DNA of 64,000 bases from Batrachochytrium dendrobatidis JAM81 (lineage: Eukaryota; Chytridiomycota; Chytridiomycetes; Rhizophydiales), in contig NW_006281099.1 of NCBI RefSeq assembly GCF_000203795.2, positions 3,374,532-3,438,531 on the forward strand, given 5' to 3'. Every line of letters starts with the position of its first letter. Position 1 is the stretch's first letter. A model generated the notes under the pieces. That model did no database searches. It was not told where the DNA came from and saw only the letters and a list, made by a program, of their open reading frames with translations. The position numbers and the translations under genes were made by a program. Of this stretch, positions 22,920 to 35,700 are shown one piece after another.

Positions 22920-25900
22920 ATGGGTGCTGCAGAGTCGTCTATTTCCGCCAATTACCGGCTGTTCACCCCTGATGGAAATCCTACTACTGTCAATGCTCAG
23001 TATGGTGCAGGCTCAGGCACTCAAAGATTATCTGATAATGACCACGAAGCAACCTCAAACTCGTCTACTTTGGCAACTGCTTTATTATCGAGGTCACTCT
23101 TACTGAAAGGTGTTCATAAAACCAGTGGGGCCGTAGTATCTATTTTTCAAATGCAGTTATCGAAATCCTCACAACCAGGCATGACAGAATCTAATTCATC
23201 TAATAGGAGTGGTGGTGGTCAAGCCAATGGTCAGGATGCAACCAGGCAAGGTGCACCTGGAAAACCCACTGGTAGTACCGTGCTGCCAGATGGCATCAAT
23301 GTGAGTCTATAGACTACTATATATGCATTGATCTGCCCACATTGAAGCACACTGTTCACTTTCAGCCTTTAATGGTTTTTATACATTTGTAACAAATCTC
23401 ATCCAAGGCCTGCGATTGTAACTCATTTAAACTTGGCAAATCATTATAGAAATTAAAAACCATCCGACATCCAGGAATCATCAAATTTATCACTGCCGAG
23501 TCTAAAGGCAGCTCAGTATTAATTGTCACCGAATTTGTCTTAAAGATTGCTGATGTTTTGCCTACAATGTCTGAAGAGGAAATTTGCTTAGGCATCTACA
23601 ATATTCTGGTAAGTTTTACACCTAGCATTCAAATATACTATTGTCAAGTCCAGTGGTTTAATTGTTGTATGCTTTTCAAAACTGTGAATTTAAGAAAACC
23701 ATCGAGTTTCTGCACCACTCGGGGATCTCTCACAACAGTCTTGGGATCGATTCAATATATTTGACAGGAGGTAGTGTATTATTAAACTGGTTTAAATTTA
23801 GAATTTTACTTGATGTATATTGATCCCATATTGATTAAAACAATTTTAGATCGTCGATGGGTTATTGGAAATATGGAGTTTGTTAGAAACATTGACCAAA
23901 TGACGCCAGAGTTTATTGCTTCATTAAATTCCATTCTACCACAAAATCAAGCTGGTTTGGACAACCCTACTCTTTGCCATGTAGGTTTTGTGCATTATTA
24001 TTTGTACTTTATGCATATTTAAATCCAGGTGGCTGCATAGTGTATCATCGTCGTAACAGTGTTTTGTGATATATAGAAAGATACTTTAGTGTTTTCCCGA
24101 GATTGCGTTGCAATGGGCTACCTCATATCAGATTTAATTAAATCATATATACAGCATGATGCTTCTACATTGGTAGAACATAGATTTCCTTGGGATAAAC
24201 TAGAGGAATCAGCAGCACATTTACGAAGTAATAGCACCACAAGTCAACTATCCATCAAAAAAGTTTTAGATACTCCTTTTTTTAAAGACAGCATGCTAAT
24301 TGAAATCGTGGAGCGATTTCTTAAAGATATTCGTGCTATTCACCCAGAGAACAAGGCAAAAATGTTTAGTGGGCTGTATGCTCAGCTTCACTGTCTTTCA
24401 CAAGGCACTGTCAACGACTTTTTGCTACCCAAACTACTCAATCATGAGCTTTTTGTTGAGCCAGGTGCCGCAAACTTTTTTATGGAACTACTTACTCCAA
24501 CAACAAGCTTTTCATTAGGTTTGTCAGGTATGGAGTCTCTTTCAGTCATTACCAAAGAAGCTTTTTCAGCCCACATTGTTCCATTCATTCACAAAACATT
24601 TACAGTTCGGCAGTATGAAACACGAATTTTATTGCTTAAAATGCTAGACCGATATATTGATTTTGTCTGCGATGTAGATGAGCTTATTTTAAAAAATACT
24701 ATCATTCCCGAGCTGATTATTGGGATGAGCGATGCAGACGATTTGATTTACTTGGAATCTGTTTGTGGACTTGCAAAGTGTATTCCACGATACTATCAAT
24801 CGATTACCGAGCGTAAACGCCACGTTGATATGGATGTATCTTCTGCTACACCGAACGACTCGTCAGAAAAGCATTCTCAACGAGGAAATCGTAGTCTTTC
24901 ATTGCAATCAGCCCGATCTAATACAGCAAATGTAGATTCGCTTGGTTCAAACGAAGAAGGGAGATTGCATTTTCCTGCTTCACAAAAGACTACTTCTTTT
25001 CCGAGATCCGAATCTGTTGATATGGACGGTTCTCCAGAATTTTCCATGCAATACTTGGTGGAAGATATGCTCATTCCTCACACACTGCGAATATGTATAT
25101 ATGAGAATACAGATGTCAAAGATCTATGGTGTCTTTTAGATCATTTATCCAATGTCTGGAAACGCTTGATTGTTTTTTCTGAAAAAAACAAGGCAAGTTT
25201 GAAGTATTGACATTATTATATTGCTATTATCAAAATGTCTAATGTTTTAAAATCTGTATATAGTATAATACTCCTGATATCTCATCGATTATTCGAAGTT
25301 TGTTCAAATGCCTTCATTTAATTATGCGAATTCTTCCAGTAGACCAAAAAATCGATTACTTTTGTAACCGGTTGTGTGGTGGTCTTGATTCTGTCAACGA
25401 TACTTCTGCTTCGGCTATTTTATGGATTCCAAAGCTAATTGAACTTTCGATCCCTTTTCTCAGGGATGACAATCGTGATGTGCGTCGTCATGTGTCTTTG
25501 ACAGTGATGAAACTACTCACTATTATCTCAACTGCATTTGAACGAGCACCTACTATTTCTCGAAAGCGTGAGCAAACAAGTCTGACCACTAGACTACTGA
25601 GCGTGTATGGTCAAAATACGCGTGTATCATTGGCATTCCCAAAATCTGGACCACGTCAACTGGTTCATCCAGGCAATCATCACAATACATCAATGTTGGT
25701 CAAAGACCAACCTGAAGCTACTCACCAGACTTTCTCTACTTTGCCGTATTCAGCAAGTAGTCACCATGAGGAACTGCAAGCTGATTACAGCGCAATGCCA
25801 GAGGTCGAGCCCGCCAAGCTTAATGGCAATGATTTAACACGGGATCTTCTTGGAAAAGTAATGGTTGCAACATCGTTGGACGAAACTTTGAATCCCTCAT

Positions 25901-26847
25901 CCGAAACTTCTGCTTTGGCAGAAAACACTTTTAAAAGCGAAGATGGTTGGAACTCAGATTGGGGAGAAGAGTTGGATAATGGATTATCAGCTACTTCTAA
26001 CCCAGTGACTGAGGACATACAAATTCAATTGACTGAAGGCATGCAAGCTCAATCGACTGAAAAAGCAACACCTTTTGTAAACAGCAATGATGTAGGCTTT
26101 CCTATTGCATCTGTCACAAATGAATCCAACCCAAAGCTGCTTAGTGTCAAACCTAATTTAGATATCCCTATTGCAGCGGATAACTCTCAATCTAGCATGA
26201 GTACCAGCATTGCTTCACCAGTGCTGTCAGCGATATCTACTAACTCTATACACGCATTGCCTTGCGATACCATGCAAACAAATGAGTCTGCTACAAATGT
26301 TTCTCGTGGTAAATTTTTCAAACGAGACCAAATTAAACAGAAGCGCCAGGAGAAACTAGCAGAAAACATTTATCGCCAATCCACCTCACCCACTTTGAAT
26401 GTCCAACCAAACCCATTGGATCAAGTAGGAAAATCTCTTTTTTCCAGTACCGCATCTAAAGCAGCAACAGTTTATGTTCCTGTTGTGGTAGAAAAGCCAG
26501 TCGAGGTAGATTATTTCAAAGACATGGCTCCTGTACATGTTCGTAAACAAAGCATCCTTGCTGCTGCTGCTGCTACTGTTTTTCCAATGGCAAAACGTAC
26601 ATCAGACTCTGCACATTCAGATTCAGTCAGTCAGTCTAATTTTCCAAGCGATCCTGTACCCAGCAATCGTATGGCATTTCATGGATCAAATGCAGATTTT
26701 AATGTGAGTTTGTAGCGCATTGTAATTTGATTTTATATTCGGGCGATGTGTTACTCATTAAAGTATTTAAACTTTCTTTAGGAACCGTCACTTGGATGGG
26801 GTGAAGAATTTGACGAGGATATTGATTTGAATGATATTCGACTTTAA
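22920..26847 (+). CDS. SCY1-like pseudokinase (SCYL3/PACE-1-like)
   Basis: Seven exons: 22920-23300, 23450-23608, 23695-23770, 23850-23980, 24077-25192, 25264-26703, 26782-26847; about 1,122 aa. The N-terminus MGAAESS is a good N-myristoylation signal, as in SCYL3 (MGSENS). A degenerate kinase fold follows: LKTIRHPGIIKF, VLIVTEFV, EEICLGIYNIL, FLHHSGISHNSLGIDSIYL (catalytic HRD Asp replaced by Asn/Ser). HEAT-like helices span about residues 250-560 (KDSMLIEIVERFLKDIRAIH; DDLIYLESVCGLAKCIP). The tail is disordered and ends in an acidic GWGEEFDEDIDLNDIRL. Family members act as scaffolds in Golgi traffic or tRNA export rather than as kinases. The intron after 25192 uses a GC donor. Catalytic inactivity is inferred from the missing motifs. 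Confidence 0.85.
25193..25263 (+). other. GC-AG intron in the SCYL-like gene
   Basis: The 71-bp intron starts AAG|GCAAGT and ends TATAG. No GT donor nearby keeps the frame, whereas this junction gives a phase-0 join from SEKNK to YNTPDISSIIRSL, continuous with the HEAT-like region. GCAAGT is the classic minor donor. Confidence 0.7.
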
Positions 26848-27025
26848 TGGTGTCTTTCATTATGAACTTGTCAAATATATGCATGATATTTCTCACTCTT
26901 GAACGGATTCAAAGTAATGTATATGGATAAATAGGTGGGTTTTAGAATGTGTATTCAAGACATGTCAGTGCATGTACACATTATTTTTGCAGTTTATAAC
27001 GTGGGCAAGCGCAAAGTGTTTATTT

Positions 27026-27432
27026 GCCGCCACATTCACACAAAATGGACCACTAAAAAGTATGCAAACAGTTGTATTCCTGAAATGTGCAATCCTGTTT
27101 TCTTGAGCTAGAGCGTGAGCGTATCTGTGTGAGTTTAGAATACAATATGGGTTTGAAAAATGAAAACATGCAAACATGTAAACTCGGTATCTGGATTGCA
27201 GTGGATGGGTCTGATGGTTGCACAATGTATGGCTATGCCAAAAAATAATCTCATTTCAAAACTATAGTTTGATTGTATTATACGATGAACATTGTATCTA
27301 TTGAAAAACTGATCATTTCAATCAGAGTAGCCAATTTCTAGTAGGGGTGCATGACGACTATTCACCATTGTATATTCCAAAACAATCACTGCGAGATAAA
27401 TACGAGTGTTATTTACGCGAACACGGTTTTAA
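27026..27432. mobile_element. MITE copy 6, abutting the EF-hand gene
   Basis: The left end is ACATTCACACAAAATGGACC and the right end GTTATTTACGCGAACACGG. Internal motifs ATTTCTAGTAG and CCATTGTATATTCCAAA are shared with copies at 37120, 46470 and 63249. It stops about 17 bp before the first in-frame ATG (27449), so it must contribute the 5' leader and probably the promoter of that gene. Confidence 0.75.
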
Positions 27433-27448
27433 CTCGACTCTTGTCAAA

Positions 27449-28329
27449 ATGGACGCATCGATTCATACACCTATGAGTGCAGCTATGCATATAGAAGCAG
27501 ATTCTTATACAGACCAAATCACTAAACCATCACAGACTAGTCCTGAAATTCGTGCAGAAGCCTCGACTTTTTTGCAAGATCCACCTCAATCTCAGCCATC
27601 CCATTCAACTCTGCCATTGGCAGATTCACTTACTCAACACGTATTAATGGCCCATACCACTCAGTACAAGCCTACTGTTTCAAACAAAGCTGACCTGTCA
27701 AACCCCATAGCCATTGCCAAATGGAAAGAGCTAGAGGAAATCTTTCATGTGTTTGATACAGATGGATCAGGAACAATAGAGCCAGCAGAAATGCGAATAT
27801 TAATGTGGACTCTTGGGTTAGAATCTGAAATAGTAAATTTAGACAGCATGATTGCAAATCAACTGAGCGTGAGCAGAGAAAAGGCTGCAAAGGTCTCCTT
27901 GTCGCTCCATCAGTTTATAGATCTCATGACCCAACAGATGGTATGGTTGCATAACCCTTCAAGTAGAATTTTGAATGTTGATTGCAGTTCAAATATGCAG
28001 ACGTTGGATTAACTCGATAAACTAAATAGTAATATTTGCATGCAATCCTTTTTCAACATTGATAACCACGCAATTAGAAACCACAAGATACACCAGAGAA
28101 TTTCATCAATGCGTTTCGGTTGTTTGATCCTGAAGGGAAAGGACAGATAGGGGTCAAGGAATTGCGACAAGCATCTCGAGATATTAATGAGCCAATGACT
28201 GATGAAGATATACTGTTGATTGTGAATAGGCTGGATAAAGATGGCGATGGTGAAATTGGAATAGAAGATTGGATGGTGGCAATGGCGAATGGACACGGTT
28301 TACTTTCAAAAAGCTCGGATGTGAAATAG
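27449..28329 (+). CDS. centrin/calmodulin-like EF-hand protein
   Basis: Two exons: 27449-27940 and 28078-28329; 247 aa. After about 80 variable residues there is one canonical calcium-binding loop (DTDGSGTIEPAE), a second degenerate region, a third loop with partly conserved ligands (DPEGKGQIGVKE), and a fourth canonical loop ending in Asp (DKDGDGEIGIED). The four-hand layout with the spacing of centrin/caltractin fits a basal-body or flagellar calcium sensor, though calmodulin-like proteins outside the flagellum are possible. The open frame runs upstream into the adjacent MITE, but the first ATG lies outside the element. Loops 1 and 4 should bind calcium; loop 3 is uncertain. Confidence 0.75.
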
Positions 28330-28870
28330 CATGTTTTATTTAGACGAGTAGTGTATAGAGCGCATTGGATAATGCCGTTGCTCTGGATGAAAATAGTCTA
28401 AAACCTACTCAAAAGAATACCACTTTACAAATTATAGTACTCGATACTTTATTTTTTCAATAAATTTTTAGCCATCGTTTTTAACTAATAGCCGACTGTT
28501 TCGATACCCTCTAGTTTGATTTCTAAAGAATGCTAGAAAGCCAAAATGCAGCGATTGGGGTGCTTTTCAATTCTACCAACGGAATGTTTATTCACTGATA
28601 ATGATGGGAAACTTTGGTAATCAAACGAGTTTCATATTAACTTACGCTCCTACAGAGATACTGCAATGTTGAGTTGAAATACTGCAATTTTAATATTCTT
28701 CACGCCCCAAAAGCGTAGTTGTAGCTTTGGTATATTAGAAAGCTGCTCCAGCTGTTTCGACAAATAGTATTGACGTGAATTTGTGGGCAGAAACTTTTTT
28801 TTTCTTTTTGGATTTGACAAATTGAATTCGATTTACTTTTCTGCCAAACTCTTTGCTATTATATTAAACG
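28330..28870. other. intergenic, nothing recognised
   Basis: These 541 bases lie between the EF-hand stop and the RLP24 ATG on the same strand. They have homopolymer T/A tracts and several in-frame stops in all frames. No member of the repeat family, RNA gene or extra exon was detected. Confidence 0.4.
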
Positions 28871-29745
28871 ATGCGTTTGGAAAAGTGCTACTTTTGTTCC
28901 ACCACATGCTATCCTGGCCATGGTGTCATGTTTGTTAGAAACGACTCAAAGACATTCCGTTTTGTAAGTCATTTCACAACCTATCGACTATTTACAAAAT
29001 CTGATGTTGAATACAAGTAGATGCAGCATGAATGCCTATCCGGTTCTAGTGCAGCCCTATTCAGTCTTGAACATATGTTATTCAATACCTACAGAGCATG
29101 GACTGGACTAGAATGCACTTGACAGCTTGTTTGTGATTGCATTCTAAAACCCTTCAATTCATATTTATTTTTACAAACATTTAGTGCAGTTCAAAATGTC
29201 ACAAAAACTTCAAAATGAAGCGTAACCCACGAAAGGTCAAATGGACCAAGGCATTCAGACGGGCAGCTGGAAAGGAAATGACTGTGGTGAGTATGTGACT
29301 TCAACTTATGATCGGGTTTTTCAGTGCTAATGCATGTGCATACAACTTTATATATTCACATTGGTTCAGGATTCTACTCTCGAGTTTGAAAAGAGGAGAA
29401 ATATTCCTGTTCGTTATGATCGTGAGCTTATGGCCACTACCATCAAGGCTATGAAGCGAGTTCAGCAAATCAAGTCTAAGCGAGAAAGAGTCTTCTTCAA
29501 GCAAAGGTGGGCATTTATGATCTGAGCTACGATACACATGCTTTATTTTTACCTACTGACACTTGTTTAATCCATTTTCTATCATCTCTAATAGAATGAC
29601 AGGAAAGAAGGAGCGTGAGATGGCAGAAAGCTTGAAATCACTGCACCAAAACATTGAGCTTGTAGATGCACCAGAGCTCAAGCAAAAGCTGATGGAACAT
29701 AAATTAGCCGAAACCCCCATCCAAAAAGATATGGAGATTGCTTAA
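28871..29745 (+). CDS. RLP24: ribosome biogenesis factor RLP24 (L24-type)
   Basis: Four exons: 28871-28963, 29185-29286, 29370-29506, 29595-29745; 160 aa, against about 160-200 in the family. The protein begins [19 protein letters not shown] and continues [12 protein letters not shown], giving the paired CxxC zinc ligands of the L24e fold, then [20 protein letters not shown] and a long basic/acidic helix. Rlp24 takes the place of ribosomal protein L24 in pre-60S particles in the nucleolus. It recruits the AAA-ATPase Drg1 before exchange in the cytoplasm. The C-terminal extension expected of Rlp24 rather than L24 is present. Its 3' end faces the telobox gene with 193 bp between stops. Confidence 0.93.
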
Positions 29746-29938
29746 TCTTGACAATTGTTGTATCAAAGATATAGCAAAAAGCTGACAGCAATCTTACCAA
29801 GGACGTGATCAGATTGAACCAAGCTCTTTAATGTTAAGAATGAAAAACACTGAATTCATAAAGAGTTTATTATGCAATATGAGCCAAGTAAAAACTACGA
29901 TATATCACTGCTGGTTAGTATTTTATATAGCAATAGTA

Positions 29939-32664
29939 CTAGATTCCCCAAACACCTGGATCTTCATTATTCCGTATTCGCTTTTTAAGCATGGAACGGC
30001 AGTGGTCTTTTAAATCTACATTAGTTCGACTATGTAGCACAGGATACTCGTCCAGGATTTTTCGCCATTGCCGCTGATACTTTTCCATTCCTTTATAAAG
30101 CGCATCCGATTCTTCAGCAGTCCATGCCATTTTTTGTCGACGTATCTTTTTTAATTTTGACTCATCTATAATGTGATATTCCGGGTTTTGCATATATTTG
30201 TGGTTAGATTATGGGGTGAATTTTCTGCATAGCTTAGCAACACAAGGATCAATAATAAAAGCGTTGGCACATTATAATAGTTTATCAGATGCACCTACCC
30301 TCTAAAACGTCAACATCGGGTGGATATAAAGTTACTGGTAAAAAGCGTATGTGATGATGTTCTGAATTTAATTGCTCAGAAGGTGGTTTAATTTGTCTTT
30401 TTGGAGACTTTGTCGAATCCGAGACTCTTTTGGGCGACTTTGAAGCAGATTTGGACGGTAATTGACCCAATTTTACTCGGTGGTTCGATTGGTGAATTGG
30501 AGGCGATCGCAACACGGCCCGGGATTTCTTGCTTATATTTAAATTGCTCTCAATACATGTTAGTGGATCTTTTACAGCGTCTGTAAATGCTACATGTGCA
30601 TTTTTAATCGATTCCGTGATTTTCTCGCAGCAAATTGATGATGGCTCGGCTGGTAGATATCGAAGTGGTCCTTCATAAAATTCTGGAATGGCATCTTTTT
30701 CAATTGGACGCATTACCTGTAGTATCACACTTCTAAGTGTTTCCTCGATTAAATTGAATGGAGCAAGTGATTCTGATAGCAATGCTTTGTTGAGAGCGTA
30801 TGCAGACTAAATCAAATAAATTTTGTGAGAAATTTGACCAGTTAAAGTATCACAAACAGTGCATAGATGAACCATAGTATATAGCAACATACCATTGTTT
30901 TTAGCTTTTCCATACGAGCTTCATAGTTGTGGATCTGAGAAGTTGACATTTCCGCCAATTCATTTGGATGAATCTCGAAAGCTTCGTCAAGTATATTGAA
31001 TGATTCGTATTTTTTAAACAAAGTTCTGGGTTCTGCTGATGAAATATCGGCTTTTGGCCCAGCAGACATTCGCGAGAAAAAAATCTATTGAACACATTGC
31101 AAAAATAGTTTAAAATTAGGTGATTGATTCAAAAAGTTGACGATTGAATCCATATGGTACCAACCTGAAAGTGAATATAGCTCATGAGCAATCCAAACAA
31201 ATCCCCTCTTTTTTCTGCGAGTTTGAAACCAGGACTGATCAACAACTTTAGTAATTTGACAAGTTTGGATGCAAGTTTAGTGAAATGACGATGACGCTGA
31301 GTAAAAGTGAACTCATGGCCCTTGTCATTGAACTGGTTACGAAGCATAATAACTTCATCAACATTCAGCAGACTCTGAGCCACTACCAGATGTTTGGCAA
31401 TGGAATGCGGCATGTCGCTTAGTTCGAGTAATGCATGTTTACGCCATACATCTAAGTGTAACATTTAAAAGATAAGCGATTGAATTTACTCGTAAACCAC
31501 AAAAAGCAGCAACTCACTGTGGGTGAAAGCCTCGACTGCATTGGCCTTTGCAGTAGCAATATAAGTGGGCAGTTCATCATTCAACAGGTTTACGTCGACG
31601 ACTTCACCTTGTGGAGTGTGCAACTCAAGCCATCGACCATCGTAAAGCTTTGCAAGTAAATAGTTGAATGAATCGAGATCGATGCTGTTGACGATCTCAG
31701 GATACACACTTATCTGATAGGAAGGGTTTGCCTTGACAGGAGTCACCATCACAAAAGCTTCTGCAGCTTTGGAAGTGGATCGTCTTGAAAGTGGGGTCAC
31801 ATCATCAGAAGCCAGATTCCTGTACTGGATGGATTTAGAAGATGATGAGCCAGAATGAGGCTCATCCGAGTCTCGTCTCGGGTTGGAATGAGACACTTTG
31901 GACTTGATACGATGACTGTGCTGCTTGGTAGGAGTCCGAACAGAGTTGTTGAAACTACAGTACTTGGCAGGAATGTCATCCTCTTTATAGTCCCAAGACA
32001 GATGAGTAGTCGGCAGCTGTTCTGGCTTCAAGTCACTATCCTCAGCATGCTCAACCGTCACCTCGTGGGCAGGACTCTCCTGGTCAAGTGTGGACTCGAC
32101 ACACAAGTCATCAGTCTGATCTTGAACTGAATGTGCAATCAACTGTCCAGGAACTTGGTCCAACTCATACCCTCCATCGCCCATCTGCTGTTGCTCATCA
32201 AAACTGCTCATGCTGGGTCTGCTGTTAGGAATGGATTTTGGGTGTGTGTCTATAGATCTCTGTGAACTACTCCGAGTAGTCACTCTGGACTTGACTGGCG
32301 ATGCATCGTCATGTCGAGTCTTTTGTTGCTTCTGAAGTATGTTTGAGCGAGGACTGTCGACATCACTCTGCTGCTCGACTGATTCAATAATAGGTCTGGG
32401 TGTCTTGTTATCAATCAAGACTCTATGTCTTGTGTTGTGACCAATGACCTCTTCTTGCTCACTGTCACTGACTAGATCCAGTGTCTGATACGTAGGAATG
32501 GGCGATGCTTTGGATGGAGTGTTCTTGTAAGCGAGCGACTCTAGACTCGAGGGTTGGCCAGTAGCTGCTGTCAAGTCTGAACTATTCTTGGCTGTAGCGT
32601 TTCTTTTTCTATTGGGACTGCTATGGGCTGCAGTGGCCTTTCGCTTATGCTTAACCCTAGCCAT
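29939..32664 (-). CDS. telomere repeat-binding protein of the TRF/Taz1 type (Myb/telobox)
   Basis: Five exons, high to low: 32664-31518, 31451-31165, 31084-30893, 30806-30299, 30165-29939; 786 aa from the ATG at 32664 (an in-frame ATG at 32706 would add 14 residues). The last exon encodes a single Myb/SANT helix set (WTAEESDALYKGMEKYQRQW) ending in VDLKDHCRSM, the telobox motif that reads TTAGGG repeats in TRF1, TRF2 and Taz1. Exons 2-4 form a helical block (about 383-600) where a TRFH dimerisation domain would sit; similarity there is weak. The first 380 residues are disordered and Ser-rich. Telomere binding is known for the family; which role it plays here is inferred. It lies directly downstream of the Mrc1-like gene, 107 bp away. 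Confidence 0.75.
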
Positions 32665-32690
32665 ATCCGTGTTTTTGAAGTTAGGGTTTG
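32651..32690. promoter_or_regulatory. pair of telomere-like boxes at the start of the telobox gene
   Basis: TTAGGGTTTG lies at 32681-32690 on the + strand, which is AAACCCTAA on the gene's own strand (the telo-box of plant promoters). TTAACCCTAG at 32651-32660 is TAGGGTTA on the coding strand and overlaps codons 2-5. They lie within 40 bp of the start codon of a gene whose product should bind this sequence. Confidence 0.4.
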
Positions 32691-32770
32691 GAATATCAAT
32701 TATCATCGATTTCTATCAACACATCCACTACTTGCTACTGCCCATCCTGCTATATAATCAATTTGTTCAT

Positions 32771-35700
32771 TCATACTATTTTGGATCGTCCTTTGAATAA
32801 ATTCCCAATTCCATTGTCTGGCACGGACTGCACTGCACCACTGCCGTGTCCGTTAACTCCATTTTTGGCTCGTTTTGTGGTGCTAATAGATTTATCCCGC
32901 TTACCACCTTTACTATCTGGTAGATTTACCCTGCCGTTGCGCTGGTTCTCTTCACCATCTGCTTCCATAATCTTATCCTACAATCATTTGAGGTGCATTT
33001 AGTTTATCATCTGTCGTTCTTGACAAAAATCTGGTATTATTTCTTACCTTGGCTCGAATTTGGAATGCCATGTTACGTTTACCTGCATTTCTTCCCACTC
33101 CATTATGAATAACATCCTGTGCAGTTTCATCTAGTTGAGATTCGCTAAATGATCGCTTGACTAAAAATCGCTCTGCTGATGCAAACCTTAATTGTCGTTG
33201 CTATATCGGCACAAATGATTTAATTACGTTCAATCAAGATCAGTTAATGATGTCTGACTTTAATATGCGTTGAAATAGTCAATTACAAACCAAGCATCCA
33301 ATTATGTTTACCTTGGAAAAGCTATCATTATAGAATACGTTTTGACTTTGAGATCGAGTGTTTTCAACAGCTTTGTATTGCTGTACTTTACGTTGCATCA
33401 TTTTTGTAAATGACACCGACGTCGTTTGTTCCTCCAGGATTGACAATTCACGATAGACAGTTTGGCCAGAGTTGATCGATTGGACACTATCAAGATTATG
33501 CCCACTACGACTTGTCAAATGGCTGATCCCGTTACTCAGACTTGGAGCAATAACTTTTGTTGGAGGTTTTATAGACAGTTTTACTGGCATCAAGTCAGGG
33601 CTGTCCGAATCATCCTCGGAGGAAATTTGACGTCGGGTATTTTTTCGTGGCATGTCTATGGTTATTTCATCCTGGTAGTTTTTTATGACATGTTAAAATT
33701 CCTCGATGAGATGGGTGAGCAAACAAACTGATCAAAACAATACAATAGTTGAATATATCTTGAGTTTAAACTTTAAAACAATGGTTTACCTCGCTTCCAA
33801 TACGATCTATCTGCTGCTCTTGCTCTTCAACATTGGAATCACTATGTGTGCCTTTCTCTGCAATGACTCTCAAATGGAGTTTTGCAGCCGATCCACGAGA
33901 AAACCCTTTGATTCGAACAACATTATTCTCAAGCATAGTCTCAGGCTCAGAATCAGAAGACATGATCCCACCCACATCATTCATATCAGTTGAGAAACAT
34001 TTTGCAAACGATGCAGTTTTTGGATCCTGTGCTAATCAATTATTCAAAAATAAAAGTGTCGGTAACAGCTTGCAAACCAATAGATATTTAAAGCAACAAC
34101 AAAAGTACACAACTCACCCAGTTTTTCAAGACTGACTAAATCATCATTATCATTTCCATTCGTTTTAGACTTGAATTGATCGCGGATTCGACGCAGCAGC
34201 TCCTCGTTTTCTTCATCACTATCGTGCATATCTAAACCTTTTCCAGTAGGATCGTTACGCCGTCCTCGCTTGCGCAAATTACCACTCGTGACATCATTAA
34301 GAAGTGCCTCGAATTCAGATTTATCTTTTTCAAGCAGTTGCTTTCTGTATTAAACATGCGGTAAAAAGTGAATCGACAAGAAATTATAATCTCGACTCTA
34401 AACTAGCCGTGAAGACATCAGTTGTAATTCAATTTAGGTTTGACGACTTACAAGTGTAAATTGGCAATTGCTTCCTGCTGCATATCTTCAATGTCAGAAT
34501 CCCCAAGCATATCCTGTTCATACTGATCTATATCGGGATCATCCTCGCCATCTACACCACCCACATGCATAAACTCATCATCCTCAACCTCGGCCTCGGT
34601 TTCAACAAACTTGGACGACTTTTTGATTGATACAAATGGTTGGATCTTGGGTAGCAACGCGTTAACTTGGCTTATTGTTTCGACAGATGCACTTGCGTTG
34701 CTAGTTGTATCGTCAGCCTCATTATCGGATGTATCATCCGATTTTTCGCTATTACTCTCATCATTTTCAGTGTCACTAGATTCAGTTCTGGTTTGAGCCT
34801 CCTCATCTGAAAAAAAGGCTGTAGAGTCCTTTTCTCTTGATGTTTTTTCAGATTCCAAAGCTTGCGCTTGCATCTTTGAAATTTCAAGAAGTGACTGTAA
34901 CTGTGCATCGCGTGTAGTTTCATCTTGAGGCTCGAAATTGCCTGATAAAAGCGCCATGAAATCAGCATCCTCATTCAAGATATCATCTGCTTGTCCAAAC
35001 TTGACTGCCTCATCAGCAGAAGTTACAGATTTTACAGAGTCTGGCATACTTTCCAATAAAGATCGTGAATGCAATGGAGTCTGTGGTGGCGGCATTACTC
35101 TTGAAGCTTTCTTGAGACTTTCGGTTGTATCAGTACTTGGAAACGATCCAGATAAGAATGGGAGAACTTCCAAGATTCCTGAAACCTCGGGAGTTCCGCT
35201 TAACAAATCTTTCCGAACTGGTACTTGTGTAGTAATATGCCTTTTTTCAATATGCTCGGATGGTTGTGTAGATTCAAATAAATTGTCTTTTAACATAGTA
35301 TCTACAAATGGCTGACAAATAGAATGATTCTCGGCGGTAGCAACATTCTGGTAACAATTGCTGTCGCTTACTTCAACATCAGACATGGAATCGTCAAGAT
35401 CAAGCAGCAATTGATGTGTATCGACAAACATGGATGGATCCTCTTCGTCATCTGTGCCATATTCTACGGCATTCTCGTCATTTGGCATGTCAGTTTGATT
35501 ACTCTTGTCAACCTCCCATAGTCCTAGTTCCTTGGCAACAGCATCTGATGCATCACGATCGGATAATAAAATCTCCATAGAATCACTCTGCAATGCATTA
35601 TCGTGAACTTTTTTGATAGCCAGGCAGTTTGCCAATGCTTTGGTGTCGCTTTTTCGAGTCGATTGGTTAGAGAAACTATATGACGAATTAAAACGAGTGC

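Noticed and set aside
23366..23449. Extra short exon between exons 1 and 2 of the SCYL-like gene
   Set aside because: Every frame through 23366-23450 either stops or puts the next exon out of phase. Joining 23300 directly to 23450 is in phase and gives GIN|KLKTIRHPG, matching SCYL3.
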